From contig CACXFI010000110.1 of NCBI GenBank assembly GCA_902766875.1, positions 1-5,903 on the forward strand: 5,903 nt of DNA, in the 5' to 3' direction. The DNA is from an uncultured Erysipelotrichaceae bacterium. Its GTDB lineage: Bacteria > Bacillota_I > Bacilli_A > RF39 > UBA660. Under the pieces are notes generated by a model that searched no databases, was not told the DNA's origin, and saw only the letters and a list, made by a program, of their open reading frames with translations. A program made the position numbers and the translations under genes. The first letter of the stretch is position 1, and every line of letters begins with the position of its first letter. Below are positions 1 through 5,148 of this stretch, in pieces.

Positions 1-77
1 ATCTAACAGATCCAAAGAAGAGTAATTCTCTAAATGAATTTCATAAAAGAATAAGGAATAATTATATAGATGACTAA
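1..77 (+). CDS. C-terminal end of an upstream gene, partial
   Basis: An open frame entering from the left edge (first whole codon at 3) continues for 24 codons and stops at TAA 75-77. The visible tail is hydrophilic and basic (Lys, Arg, Asn rich) with no recognisable motif. Its stop overlaps the relaxase start at 70 by 8 nt, the same close packing seen elsewhere in the window, which supports it being a real gene translated just ahead of the relaxase. In mobile elements a small accessory protein often precedes the relaxase, but nothing here identifies the product. It could be an open frame by chance, since only 75 nt are visible. Confidence 0.5.
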   Translation, partial: LTDPKKSNSLNEFHKRIRNNYIDD

Positions 78-1374
78 TAGTCCTAAAATTATATTTAATT
101 CTGTTTTTACTTTATCACTAAATAATCCAGATAATAAGTATAAGAATAGTAATAGAAGTATTAAAAGAATAAAAAAGATGTTTGATTACTATACCAATGA
201 AGAAAAAAGGGTTATGTCAATGTTTGATTATTATACTGGTGAACTAACTAAAGATAAAAATATGAATTTAGTTTTAGAAAATGGTAAATTCGCTACTAAA
301 GAAGAAGTTGAAAAAAGAAAACTTTTAGCAGTTAAATATTTAGAAAATTCTAATCTATGGCAGGGAGTCCTATCTTTTAATAATGATTATTTATGTAGAA
401 ATATTGATGTTCATAAATTAGAGCAAGAACTTGTTACTAATATATTACCTAAGTTTTTTAAAAGATGTGGGTTTAAAGATCCTAAAAAAATGTTTTATCA
501 ATTAGCACTTCATACTGATACAGATAATTTACATTTTCATTTTTCTTTTATGGAAAAAGAACCAAATTATGAATATACAAAAAATAAAGTTGGTTATCGT
601 AGAACTGGAGAACTATCTCAAAGTGAAATTGATTTTTTAAAAGCACAAGTAATTCATACAATAGAAAAAGAGAAAATATATACCCCTTTACTTATAGAAA
701 CTAATAAAGAAATTGAAGAATTAAAAAAGTATTTTAATCCTAAAGAAAAAAATTTTATATTATATGATAAAAAGGATTTAATACTTGAAGAAAAAATATT
801 AAGACTAGGTCAGTTACTTTATAATGATAGAATAGATAAAGATACTAAAATAAAATATGGCTCAATTAAAAATAAAGAAATAAAATCTCTTACTAAGGAT
901 ATAAAAAATTATATTTTTTCTAAATCAAATAATAATTTCAAATTAGAATATGATAATTTTAAAGAATCACTAAATAATATTAATAATTATTTCTATAAGA
1001 TTAATGAAGATAATAATATTAAAAATATTAAAACAAATACAACTTTAATTGATAATAAAAATAAGTATGTAGATAATTATATTTATAATGCTATTGTAAA
1101 TTATGCAGATTATAATTATAAAAAAGAATCTAAGAATATACCAATAATTAAAGAAAATGATATTATTCAAGAAATAGTATTAAAACATTATCTTAATAAT
1201 AAAAAACAGACTAGAAAAGATATATTAAGAAATTATTTATCAAATAATAATTCAAAACAAAAATTTAGAAATAAATATGAAATAGAGAATGCAATAAAGA
1301 ATATTAATAATGAAATAGAAGAAGCACAAAAAGAGTTTAGCAAATTATTTATTGCAAATGAATATGAAAAATAG
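70..1374 (+). CDS. MobL-like conjugative relaxase
   Basis: Likely a relaxase, which nicks one strand at the origin of transfer, stays bound to the 5' end and pilots it to the coupling protein. The strongest evidence is the histidine triad in the segment HTDTDNLHFHF (residues 148-158: His148, His155, His157) followed by MEKEP (161-165). It is preceded by a WQGVLSF segment (97-103). This arrangement matches MobL relaxases of the MobP-like group in Gram-positive elements. Candidate catalytic tyrosines are in two copies of MFDYYT (37-42 and 51-56). From about residue 210 the protein is Lys/Asn/Ile rich, of low complexity and probably largely helical, with no recognisable helicase or primase domain. 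Start: ATG 70 has AAGGAA (53-58) upstream and overlaps the previous gene by 8 nt. The family call is by motif memory. A relaxase of some HUH type is nearly certain; the MobL subfamily is somewhat less so. Confidence 0.85.
   Translation: MTNSPKIIFNSVFTLSLNNPDNKYKNSNRSIKRIKKMFDYYTNEEKRVMSMFDYYTGELTKDKNMNLVLENGKFATKEEVEKRKLLAVKYLENSNLWQGVLSFNNDYLCRNIDVHKLEQELVTNILPKFFKRCGFKDPKKMFYQLALHTDTDNLHFHFSFMEKEPNYEYTKNKVGYRRTGELSQSEIDFLKAQVIHTIEKEKIYTPLLIETNKEIEELKKYFNPKEKNFILYDKKDLILEEKILRLGQLLYNDRIDKDTKIKYGSIKNKEIKSLTKDIKNYIFSKSNNNFKLEYDNFKESLNNINNYFYKINEDNNIKNIKTNTTLIDNKNKYVDNYIYNAIVNYADYNYKKESKNIPIIKENDIIQEIVLKHYLNNKKQTRKDILRNYLSNNNSKQKFRNKYEIENAIKNINNEIEEAQKEFSKLFIANEYEK
178..261 (+). repeat. Two tandem 42-nt units encoding MFDYYT inside the relaxase
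   Basis: ATGTTTGATTA begins at 178 and again at 220, exactly 42 nt (14 codons) later. The first 18 nt of each copy agree at 16 positions, the two differences being silent third bases. The remaining 24 nt agree at about 10. The protein therefore carries MFDYYT twice (residues 37-42 and 51-56). This may be an old in-frame duplication, or two separate tyrosine motifs of the family that happen to look alike. Confidence 0.55.
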
Positions 1375-1382
1375 TAGGATTA

Positions 1383-1391
1383 TGATATAAT
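1383..1391 (+). promoter_or_regulatory. Extended -10 promoter for the MFS-like gene
   Basis: TGATATAAT (1383-1391) is a perfect TATAAT hexamer at 1386-1391 with the upstream TG of an extended -10 element. No good -35 hexamer is present at the usual distance (1363-1368 is a poor match), but extended -10 promoters tolerate this. It lies in the 62-nt gap after the relaxase stop and about 45 nt before the next start. AT-rich sequence gives many chance TATAAT matches; the TG extension and intergenic location are what favour this one. Confidence 0.5.
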
Positions 1392-1425
1392 ATGTTTATA
1401 AGTTGTAAAAAGATATTAAAAAAAT

Positions 1426-1432
1426 AGGTGAT
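1426..1432 (+). promoter_or_regulatory. Shine-Dalgarno site for the MFS-like gene
   Basis: AGGTGAT matches the part of the anti-Shine-Dalgarno complement nearest the 16S 3' end, which calls for a short spacing. GTG 1437 lies 4 nt downstream and ATG 1443 lies 10 nt downstream, so GTG 1437 fits better. The two choices differ by only two residues. Confidence 0.6.
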
Positions 1433-1436
1433 ATAA

Positions 1437-2639
1437 GTGAAAATGTTTAACATAATTAAAAAAAATAGAAATATAATTGGGTTAACTGGTGCATGTATTG
1501 TAAATAATATTTTATATATGTTTTTAAATACATTTATGGTTGCTTATTTTATAACTCTTACTAATTATAATTATAGTAAAATTTCAATATATTATGTTCT
1601 TTCATTTGTAGGAATTTTACTTACATTTTTAATATTAGGTAAGACTGTTAAAAATAAAAGTCAAGTGCTTATTTTTAGGTGTGGTATAGTTTTGTATTTT
1701 ATATATATATTAACAGTTGCCTTATTAAGAGAAAAAATTACAACATACTATGCATTTTTAGGATTTTTCTATGGTATTGTTCAGGGGTTATTTTGGCTTG
1801 CATGTCATGTATTAATTAATGAATATACAAATAAAATAGAAAATAAATTTATCTCAATAAAGTCAATGATTAGTAAAACGGTAAAAATAATATTTCCAAT
1901 TATATTTGGTATTTCTATAGAAGCTTCATCATTTCCTTATATTGCTAAAATAATATTAGTTTTATCAGTTATTCAATTTTCTTTTTCATTATTAGTGCAA
2001 GACGAAGATATGATTAGTGAGAAAAAATATGCTTTAAAAGAATATATAAGATATATAAAAAACAATGAAAAGTTTAAAATTGCATATAAAATCAATATAT
2101 ATGATGGAATAGTATGTTATTTACTAGAAACATTGATAACTATTTTAATTGTTATGACATTTAAAACATCTTTTAATCTTGGAATACTTACTACTATTTT
2201 TTCATGTTTATCTATTTTATCAGTATATATATTTCAATTGAAATTTAAAAGTAATAAGAAAGTATTACTAGTATGTTGTGCCATAATGGTAATAAGTGTT
2301 ATTGCATTATTGTTTAAAATTAATAGAATAACTGTAATAATATATAATTTATGTGCTAGTTTATTTTTAGTCATTTTATCAAATACTGCAGAAACTAAAA
2401 ATTATTTAATTGTAAATGAAGACCAAAAAGTAATAGATGAATATTTGGTAGAACATCAAGTTTTAGCACAAACATATTTAAATGTTTCTAGAATTATATC
2501 ATATATACTTTTATTTATAGCAAGTTTATTTAATAATATATTATTCTTTAAAATAATGATGATATTTGCAACAATGGGTATTGTTGGATATTCGAAAGCT
2601 ATGATGTGTTTGGATACTAGTGAAAATAATAATTTATAA
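1437..2639 (+). CDS. MFS-like 12-helix membrane transporter, substrate unknown
   Basis: A 400-residue polytopic membrane protein. Hydrophobic segments fall at about residues 12-40, 50-68, 76-96, 102-122, 145-162, 167-187, 222-242, 247-266, 275-294, 298-318, 346-366 and 368-388. There is a charged loop at 188-220 between helices 6 and 7. This 6+6 layout and length are those of the major facilitator superfamily. The segment just before helix 11 (EHQVLAQTYLNVSRI, 339-353) resembles a conserved glutamate/asparagine/arginine stretch I associate with uncharacterised Bacillota MFS proteins. No substrate can be inferred. It has its own promoter-like element and does not overlap the relaxase gene, unlike the transfer genes, so it is probably cargo. 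It forms a unit with the small gene 26 nt downstream. An unrelated 12-helix transporter family is the main alternative. Confidence 0.65.
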   Translation: MKMFNIIKKNRNIIGLTGACIVNNILYMFLNTFMVAYFITLTNYNYSKISIYYVLSFVGILLTFLILGKTVKNKSQVLIFRCGIVLYFIYILTVALLREKITTYYAFLGFFYGIVQGLFWLACHVLINEYTNKIENKFISIKSMISKTVKIIFPIIFGISIEASSFPYIAKIILVLSVIQFSFSLLVQDEDMISEKKYALKEYIRYIKNNEKFKIAYKINIYDGIVCYLLETLITILIVMTFKTSFNLGILTTIFSCLSILSVYIFQLKFKSNKKVLLVCCAIMVISVIALLFKINRITVIIYNLCASLFLVILSNTAETKNYLIVNEDQKVIDEYLVEHQVLAQTYLNVSRIISYILLFIASLFNNILFFKIMMIFATMGIVGYSKAMMCLDTSENNNL

Positions 2640-2665
2640 GATAGTATTTTAATAAGGAGATTAAA

Positions 2666-3031
2666 ATGAAAATTGGAATTGATATAGATAATGTTTTATC
2701 AAATTTTAATGAAGTATTATTAAATGATTATTTAGAACATGATAGAACATTAAATAATGCAGGAATTGTACAAAAAGATAATAAAGAAAAATCATTATTT
2801 AATACTAATCCAGAACTTAAAAAAATCTGGAATTATGAAAAAAATAACGGCTTGAATCCAAATGTATTTTCTAAAGGAAGTAAATTAGATGTTTGGTGTA
2901 AATGTGAGAAAGGACATGAATGGGAATTGACGATATCTAATAGAACTTCATTAAAAAGAGAATGTCCGATATGTGGTAGAATAAAAATGTGGGATACAAT
3001 AAGAAAAAATATTGAAAAAAAGAATGTGTAG
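2666..3031 (+). CDS. Chimera: truncated nucleotidase N-terminus joined to a zinc-ribbon domain
   Basis: A 121-residue protein made of two apparently unrelated parts. Residues 1-35 (MKIGIDIDNVLSNFNEVLL onward to GIV) look like the start of an NT5C-type 5'(3')-deoxyribonucleotidase of the HAD superfamily, with the motif I aspartates Asp6 and Asp8. The other HAD motifs are missing, so phosphatase activity is unlikely. Residues about 43-104 resemble the DUF4379 zinc-ribbon domain: a PELKKIWNYEKN segment (49-60), then VWCKCEKGHEW (76-86), then NR (92-93) and CPICG (100-104). Likely zinc ligands are Cys78 or Cys80, His84, Cys100 and Cys103. A Lys-rich tail follows. The start is secure: AAGGAG (2654-2659) lies 6 nt before ATG 2666, and there is no in-frame ATG, GTG or TTG near the junction, so the zinc ribbon has no start of its own. 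DUF4379 domains usually occur in repeats, probably in nucleic-acid-related proteins; here there is one. It may be a recombination scar or a working small zinc protein. Confidence 0.7.
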   Translation: MKIGIDIDNVLSNFNEVLLNDYLEHDRTLNNAGIVQKDNKEKSLFNTNPELKKIWNYEKNNGLNPNVFSKGSKLDVWCKCEKGHEWELTISNRTSLKRECPICGRIKMWDTIRKNIEKKNV

Positions 3032-3051
3032 TTATTGCATATTCTTTTTTT
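3015..3051 (+). terminator. Intrinsic terminator after the chimeric gene
   Basis: AGAATGTGT (3021-3029) pairs with GCATATTCT (3037-3045), including two G-T wobbles, around a 7-nt loop. The stem is extended by six A-T pairs between the A run 3015-3020 and the T run 3046-3051, which supplies the U tract. The 3' end of the coding region, including the stop codon TAG 3029-3031, lies in the hairpin. It separates the MFS/chimera unit from the operon starting at 3091. Confidence 0.7.
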
Positions 3052-3063
3052 GTTATTTAATAT
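3035..3063 (+). promoter_or_regulatory. Possible weak promoter for the downstream operon
   Basis: TTGCAT (3035-3040) and TAATAT (3058-3063) are 17 nt apart and resemble -35 and -10 hexamers (3/6 and 4/6 matches). A promoter is expected here because a terminator lies just upstream and a six-gene operon begins at 3091. However, the -35 overlaps the terminator stem, and other AT-rich -10-like hexamers (TTTAAT 3056-3061, TAAAAT 3064-3069) are equally possible. Confidence 0.3.
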
Positions 3064-3075
3064 TAAAATAAATAT

Positions 3076-3082
3076 AAAGGAG
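3076..3082 (+). promoter_or_regulatory. Shine-Dalgarno that selects the TTG 3091 start
   Basis: AAAGGAG, continuing as TGAT, is a near-perfect Shine-Dalgarno sequence ending 8 nt before TTG 3091. The in-frame GTG at 3082-3084 overlaps this site and so cannot be the start it serves. Confidence 0.75.
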
Positions 3083-3090
3083 TGATAGAT

Positions 3091-3450
3091 TTGAAAAAAG
3101 CAATCGGAAAATATAAAAATAATAATCTTTATTTAACAATAGATAGTTATCAAAATAATAATAGGATTTATCTTGGTATTGAAACCAAAGATGGTTTATA
3201 TGCAGATATTACTATTAATTTAACAAATATGTTATTACCTGATAATTATATTTTTGTTAATAATGATATATTAAGTGATTTAAGAAAATTATTAGAAAAA
3301 AATGGTATCATTGGTAAAACTATAGAAACTTACCAGTATAATATGGGAAGGTATGATATGGTTAAAATTAATTTTGATTTATTAAAAGGATATGATAAAG
3401 AAGGATTTAATTTATATGAAAAAGATAAATCGTATGATATAGAACTTTAA
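3091..3450 (+). CDS. DUF4313-like protein of conjugative elements
   Basis: A 119-residue soluble protein starting at TTG 3091. The beginning (MKKAIGKYKNNNLYLTIDSY), the central YADITINL (residues 37-44), the IFVNN segment (54-58) and LLEKNGIIGKT (67-77) resemble DUF4313 (PF14190), a family of unknown function I associate with integrative conjugative elements of Bacillota and Bacteroidota. No catalytic motif, signal peptide or membrane segment is visible. The predicted pattern is short beta strands followed by a helix. It is the first gene of the operon that leads through the XRE regulator and methyltransferase to the coupling protein, and its stop codon overlaps the next gene's ribosome site. 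Its role is unknown; the context suggests an accessory function in transfer or maintenance. The family call comes from memory of the motif pattern. Confidence 0.7.
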   Translation: MKKAIGKYKNNNLYLTIDSYQNNNRIYLGIETKDGLYADITINLTNMLLPDNYIFVNNDILSDLRKLLEKNGIIGKTIETYQYNMGRYDMVKINFDLLKGYDKEGFNLYEKDKSYDIEL

Positions 3451-3459
3451 GGAGTTTTT

Positions 3460-3738
3460 ATGAAGGGAGGAAAAATTATATTAATAATAGGAAAAATATT
3501 AAAAGAAGAAAGATTAAAAAGAAATTTAACAATAGAACAACTATCAAAAATGACTAATATTTCTAAGAGTGAGATAAGTAGGATAGAAAATGGTAAAGTA
3601 AGAAAGCCAAAGGGGATTTTATTATATAGATTATGTAATGCTTTAAATTTAGATTATGATAAAGTAATTAGAGAAAGGTGGGAAATACTTCCCACTTTTT
3701 TATATGGAAGGAAAAAACATGTCAATAGAAACAAATAA
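3460..3738 (+). CDS. XRE-family helix-turn-helix regulator
   Basis: A 92-residue putative DNA-binding protein of the Cro/C1 (XRE) type. The HTH_3 domain spans about residues 11-70. It begins with GKILKEERLKRNLTIEQLSKMT; the recognition region is ISKSEISRIENGK (34-46), with the typical SRIENG signature, and a final helix follows in LYRLCNALNLDYDKVI (55-70). ATG 3460 is preceded by AAGGAG (3449-3454), which overlaps the previous stop, with a 5-nt gap. A second purine-rich block (GGGAGG 3465-3470) inside the gene has no ATG, GTG or TTG at a suitable distance. The last 20 residues or so lie beyond the usual domain. They are encoded by a terminator-like hairpin and by the ribosome site and first codons of the methyltransferase gene, with a 20-nt overlap. 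It probably regulates its own operon or another part of the element; no operator was identified. Confidence 0.85.
   Translation: MKGGKIILIIGKILKEERLKRNLTIEQLSKMTNISKSEISRIENGKVRKPKGILLYRLCNALNLDYDKVIRERWEILPTFLYGRKKHVNRNK
3672..3701 (+). terminator. Terminator-like hairpin inside the 3' end of the XRE gene
   Basis: GTGGGAA (3678-3684) pairs perfectly with TTCCCAC (3689-3695) around the tetraloop ATAC. A weaker A/T and G-T extension runs out to 3672 and 3701, and six Ts follow directly (3696-3701). This is a textbook intrinsic terminator in shape, but the XRE reading frame passes straight through it and the methyltransferase ribosome site starts 7 nt later. It may act as an attenuator that is masked when the XRE gene is being translated. 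Confidence 0.7.
3708..3712 (+). promoter_or_regulatory. Shine-Dalgarno that selects the ATG 3719 start
   Basis: AAGGA lies 6 nt before ATG 3719. The in-frame ATG at 3704 lies upstream of this site, and only a T run precedes it, so 3719 is preferred for the methyltransferase. Confidence 0.7.
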
Positions 3739-4444
3739 AATATATAATGAGGATTGTCTTATAGGGCTTAAGAATATACCAGATAATACTATTGATTTAG
3801 TTGTAATAGATCCACCATATGATATTTGTACTAAAGGTGGTAAAAAAGGTTCTGGTAGGCTATGTAATGATTTAACTAAGTTAGAAAATGAATTAAAAGA
3901 AAGTAATTTAGTAAATGGTTATGATTTATCTATCTTAGATGAACTTATTAGAGTTATGAAAGAAATAAATATTTATATCTGGTGTAATGGAAGGCAAATA
4001 CCTACATATATGAAATATTTTGTTGAAAGACTTGGCTGTAAATTAGAAATAATAATATGGGGAAAAACAAATCCTATGCCATTATATAGTAATAAATATT
4101 TAGGTGATAAAGAGTATTGTTTGTATTTTAGAAATGGAGGATATTGTAAACCTAATTCTTATGAAGATGCTAAAACAATATATTTATCTACTTTAAATGT
4201 AAAAGATAAAAATAAGTATGGTCATCCTACGATAAAACCACTTCCTTTAATTAGAAAATTAATAAGAAATAGTTCTAAAGAAAATGATATAGTTTTAGAT
4301 TGTTTTATTGGTAGTGGTACAACAGCGGTTGCTAGTATTTTAGAAAATAGAAAATTTATAGGATTTGAAATAAATAAAAAGTATTATGATATTGCTTTAA
4401 AAAGAATAGCAGAAACTAATAAGGAGGTTAATATAAATGAATAA
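3719..4444 (+). CDS. Orphan beta-class DNA methyltransferase (N6-adenine or N4-cytosine)
   Basis: A 241-residue S-adenosylmethionine-dependent DNA methyltransferase of the N6_N4_Mtase type (PF01555). Motifs in order are DPPY (residues 31-34, catalytic motif IV), a variable target-recognition stretch between about 40 and 165, HPTIKP (169-174, motif X) and DCFIGSGTT (194-202, cofactor-binding motif I), followed by GFEI (215-218). Catalytic motif before cofactor motif defines the beta order. DPPY favours adenine N6 methylation over cytosine N4, but does not prove it. The target sequence cannot be read. No restriction endonuclease is adjacent, so it is probably an orphan that protects the element from host restriction on entry or influences its expression. 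The last codons contain AAGGAGG (4421-4427), the ribosome site of the next gene, and the two genes overlap by 8 nt. Confidence 0.9.
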   Translation: MSIETNKIYNEDCLIGLKNIPDNTIDLVVIDPPYDICTKGGKKGSGRLCNDLTKLENELKESNLVNGYDLSILDELIRVMKEINIYIWCNGRQIPTYMKYFVERLGCKLEIIIWGKTNPMPLYSNKYLGDKEYCLYFRNGGYCKPNSYEDAKTIYLSTLNVKDKNKYGHPTIKPLPLIRKLIRNSSKENDIVLDCFIGSGTTAVASILENRKFIGFEINKKYYDIALKRIAETNKEVNINE

Positions 4445-4886
4445 ATATGATGAAATAAAAGAAAAGCATCAGAAGATAGTAAATGATTTTCCAATGAAAT
4501 TTGCTTTTTCTGATGAACAATTTAATCAAGGTATGAAAGAATTAGGATTAGATCCTAAGGATACAGATAAGGTTGTATCAATTGGTGGAGGAGGATTTAT
4601 TAGAAAAAGTGATGTTAGGAAATTTGGAGACATGTGGGATACTCTTAGAAAAGAACATAATGATTTAATTAAAGCAGACAAAACAGGTGAAGGTTACATT
4701 AAAGATATGTTTGTAAGTGAACTTGAAAATCATGAGTATGGTTATACTTATGAGTTAGATGATACTTTAGAGGCTTTAGAATTAACTAAAGAACAAATTG
4801 CTAATAGTCCTACTTTAAGTCATGGACTTGAACTTGCAAGAAAAGAAGTTTTACAAAAAGAAAGTGAGTTGAATTATGAATATTGA
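4437..4886 (+). CDS. Conserved element-borne protein of unknown function (DUF7659-like)
   Basis: A 149-residue acidic soluble protein. Recognisable stretches are FPMKFAFSDEQFNQGMKELG (residues 18-37), DPKDTDKVVSIGGGGFIRKSD (40-60), GEGYIKDMFVSELENHEYGYTY (84-105) and LSHGLELARKE (127-137). This pattern recalls a family common next to DUF4313 proteins in conjugative elements, which I believe is now called DUF7659; the number is from memory. No catalytic motif, signal peptide or membrane helix is visible. The start is well supported: AAGGAGG (4421-4427) is 9 nt before ATG 4437, and the gene overlaps the methyltransferase stop by 8 nt. The function is unknown; its fixed company with methyltransferase and transfer genes suggests an accessory role in element biology. 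Confidence 0.75.
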   Translation: MNKYDEIKEKHQKIVNDFPMKFAFSDEQFNQGMKELGLDPKDTDKVVSIGGGGFIRKSDVRKFGDMWDTLRKEHNDLIKADKTGEGYIKDMFVSELENHEYGYTYELDDTLEALELTKEQIANSPTLSHGLELARKEVLQKESELNYEY

Positions 4887-5097
4887 TAATATTGATATGA
4901 AATATAATGATTTGCAAACTATTTTGCATTCATCAAAAGAATTTAGTTTTCAAGATGGTACTATCTTAAAATTAAGGCAATACTATGGTAATAAAGAAGT
5001 TTATTTAGATTTATCTAAATTAGACTTAGATATGTTTGAAAAAATATATTATGATCCTGAAAAGGAATTAGATTCTGGGGAGGATTATGAATTATAG
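4876..5097 (+). CDS. Small acidic protein of unknown function
   Basis: A 73-residue acidic protein with no family I recognise. It contains an aromatic and leucine-rich middle (LRQYYGNKEVYLDLSKLDLD, residues 33-52) and an Asp/Glu-rich end. It has no cysteine, signal peptide or membrane helix. ATG 4876 overlaps the preceding stop by 11 nt and has only a weak ribosome site (AAGTGAG, 4862-4868), so it is probably translated by coupling. ATG 4897 is a possible later start. Its stop codon TAG 5095-5097 is the first base-paired triplet of a long hairpin that embraces the start of the coupling-protein gene, which is in the same frame 24 nt further on. A role as a leader whose translation opens that hairpin is possible, alongside any function of the protein itself. 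Confidence 0.65.
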   Translation: MNIDNIDMKYNDLQTILHSSKEFSFQDGTILKLRQYYGNKEVYLDLSKLDLDMFEKIYYDPEKELDSGEDYEL

Positions 5098-5148
5098 CAA
5101 AAAATTAATGAGGGATGGGTTATGAATCTGTCCCTTTTAATTTTGCTA
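5095..5148 (+). promoter_or_regulatory. Hairpin sequestering the coupling-protein ribosome site
   Basis: TAGCAAAA (5095-5102) pairs with TTTTGCTA (5141-5148), TTAA (5105-5108) with TTAA (5137-5140), and AGGGA (5111-5115) with TCCCT (5131-5135). This gives 17 Watson-Crick pairs with one 2-nt bulge and one small internal loop. The 15-nt loop (5116-5130) carries the ATG at 5122, and the strand paired next to it contains the presumed Shine-Dalgarno AGGG. No U tract follows, so it is not a terminator. The stem base is the stop codon of the previous gene, so a ribosome terminating there would melt it. Confidence 0.65.

Noticed and set aside
900..1180. AAT/ATT-rich stretch in the relaxase gene as a microsatellite or binding array
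   Set aside because: It encodes a Lys/Asn-rich C-terminal region without a regular repeat period; extreme AT bias of the genome accounts for it.
1375..1436. Origin of transfer in the gap after the relaxase
   Set aside because: No clear inverted repeat or recognisable nick-site sequence is visible; the promoter-like element explains the gap better.
3082..3090. GTG 3082 as the start of the DUF4313-like gene
   Set aside because: It overlaps the Shine-Dalgarno AAAGGAG (3076-3082) itself and has no ribosome site upstream; TTG 3091 has ideal spacing from that site.
3655..3660. TATGAT as a -10 element for the methyltransferase
   Set aside because: No adequate -35 or extended -10 TG, and transcription from it would still pass through the terminator-like hairpin at 3672-3701.
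3704..3718. ATG 3704 as the start of the methyltransferase
   Set aside because: It is preceded only by the T run of the hairpin and lies upstream of the AAGGA site, which fits ATG 3719.
5087..5125. A 12-codon open frame starting at ATG 5087 after GGGGAGG
   Set aside because: The ribosome site is only 3 nt from the ATG, the peptide has no recognisable features, and such short frames are expected by chance. A leader peptide cannot be excluded.
5095..5148. Terminator after the 73-residue gene
   Set aside because: There is no T tract after the stem, and the coupling-protein reading frame starts in the loop and continues.
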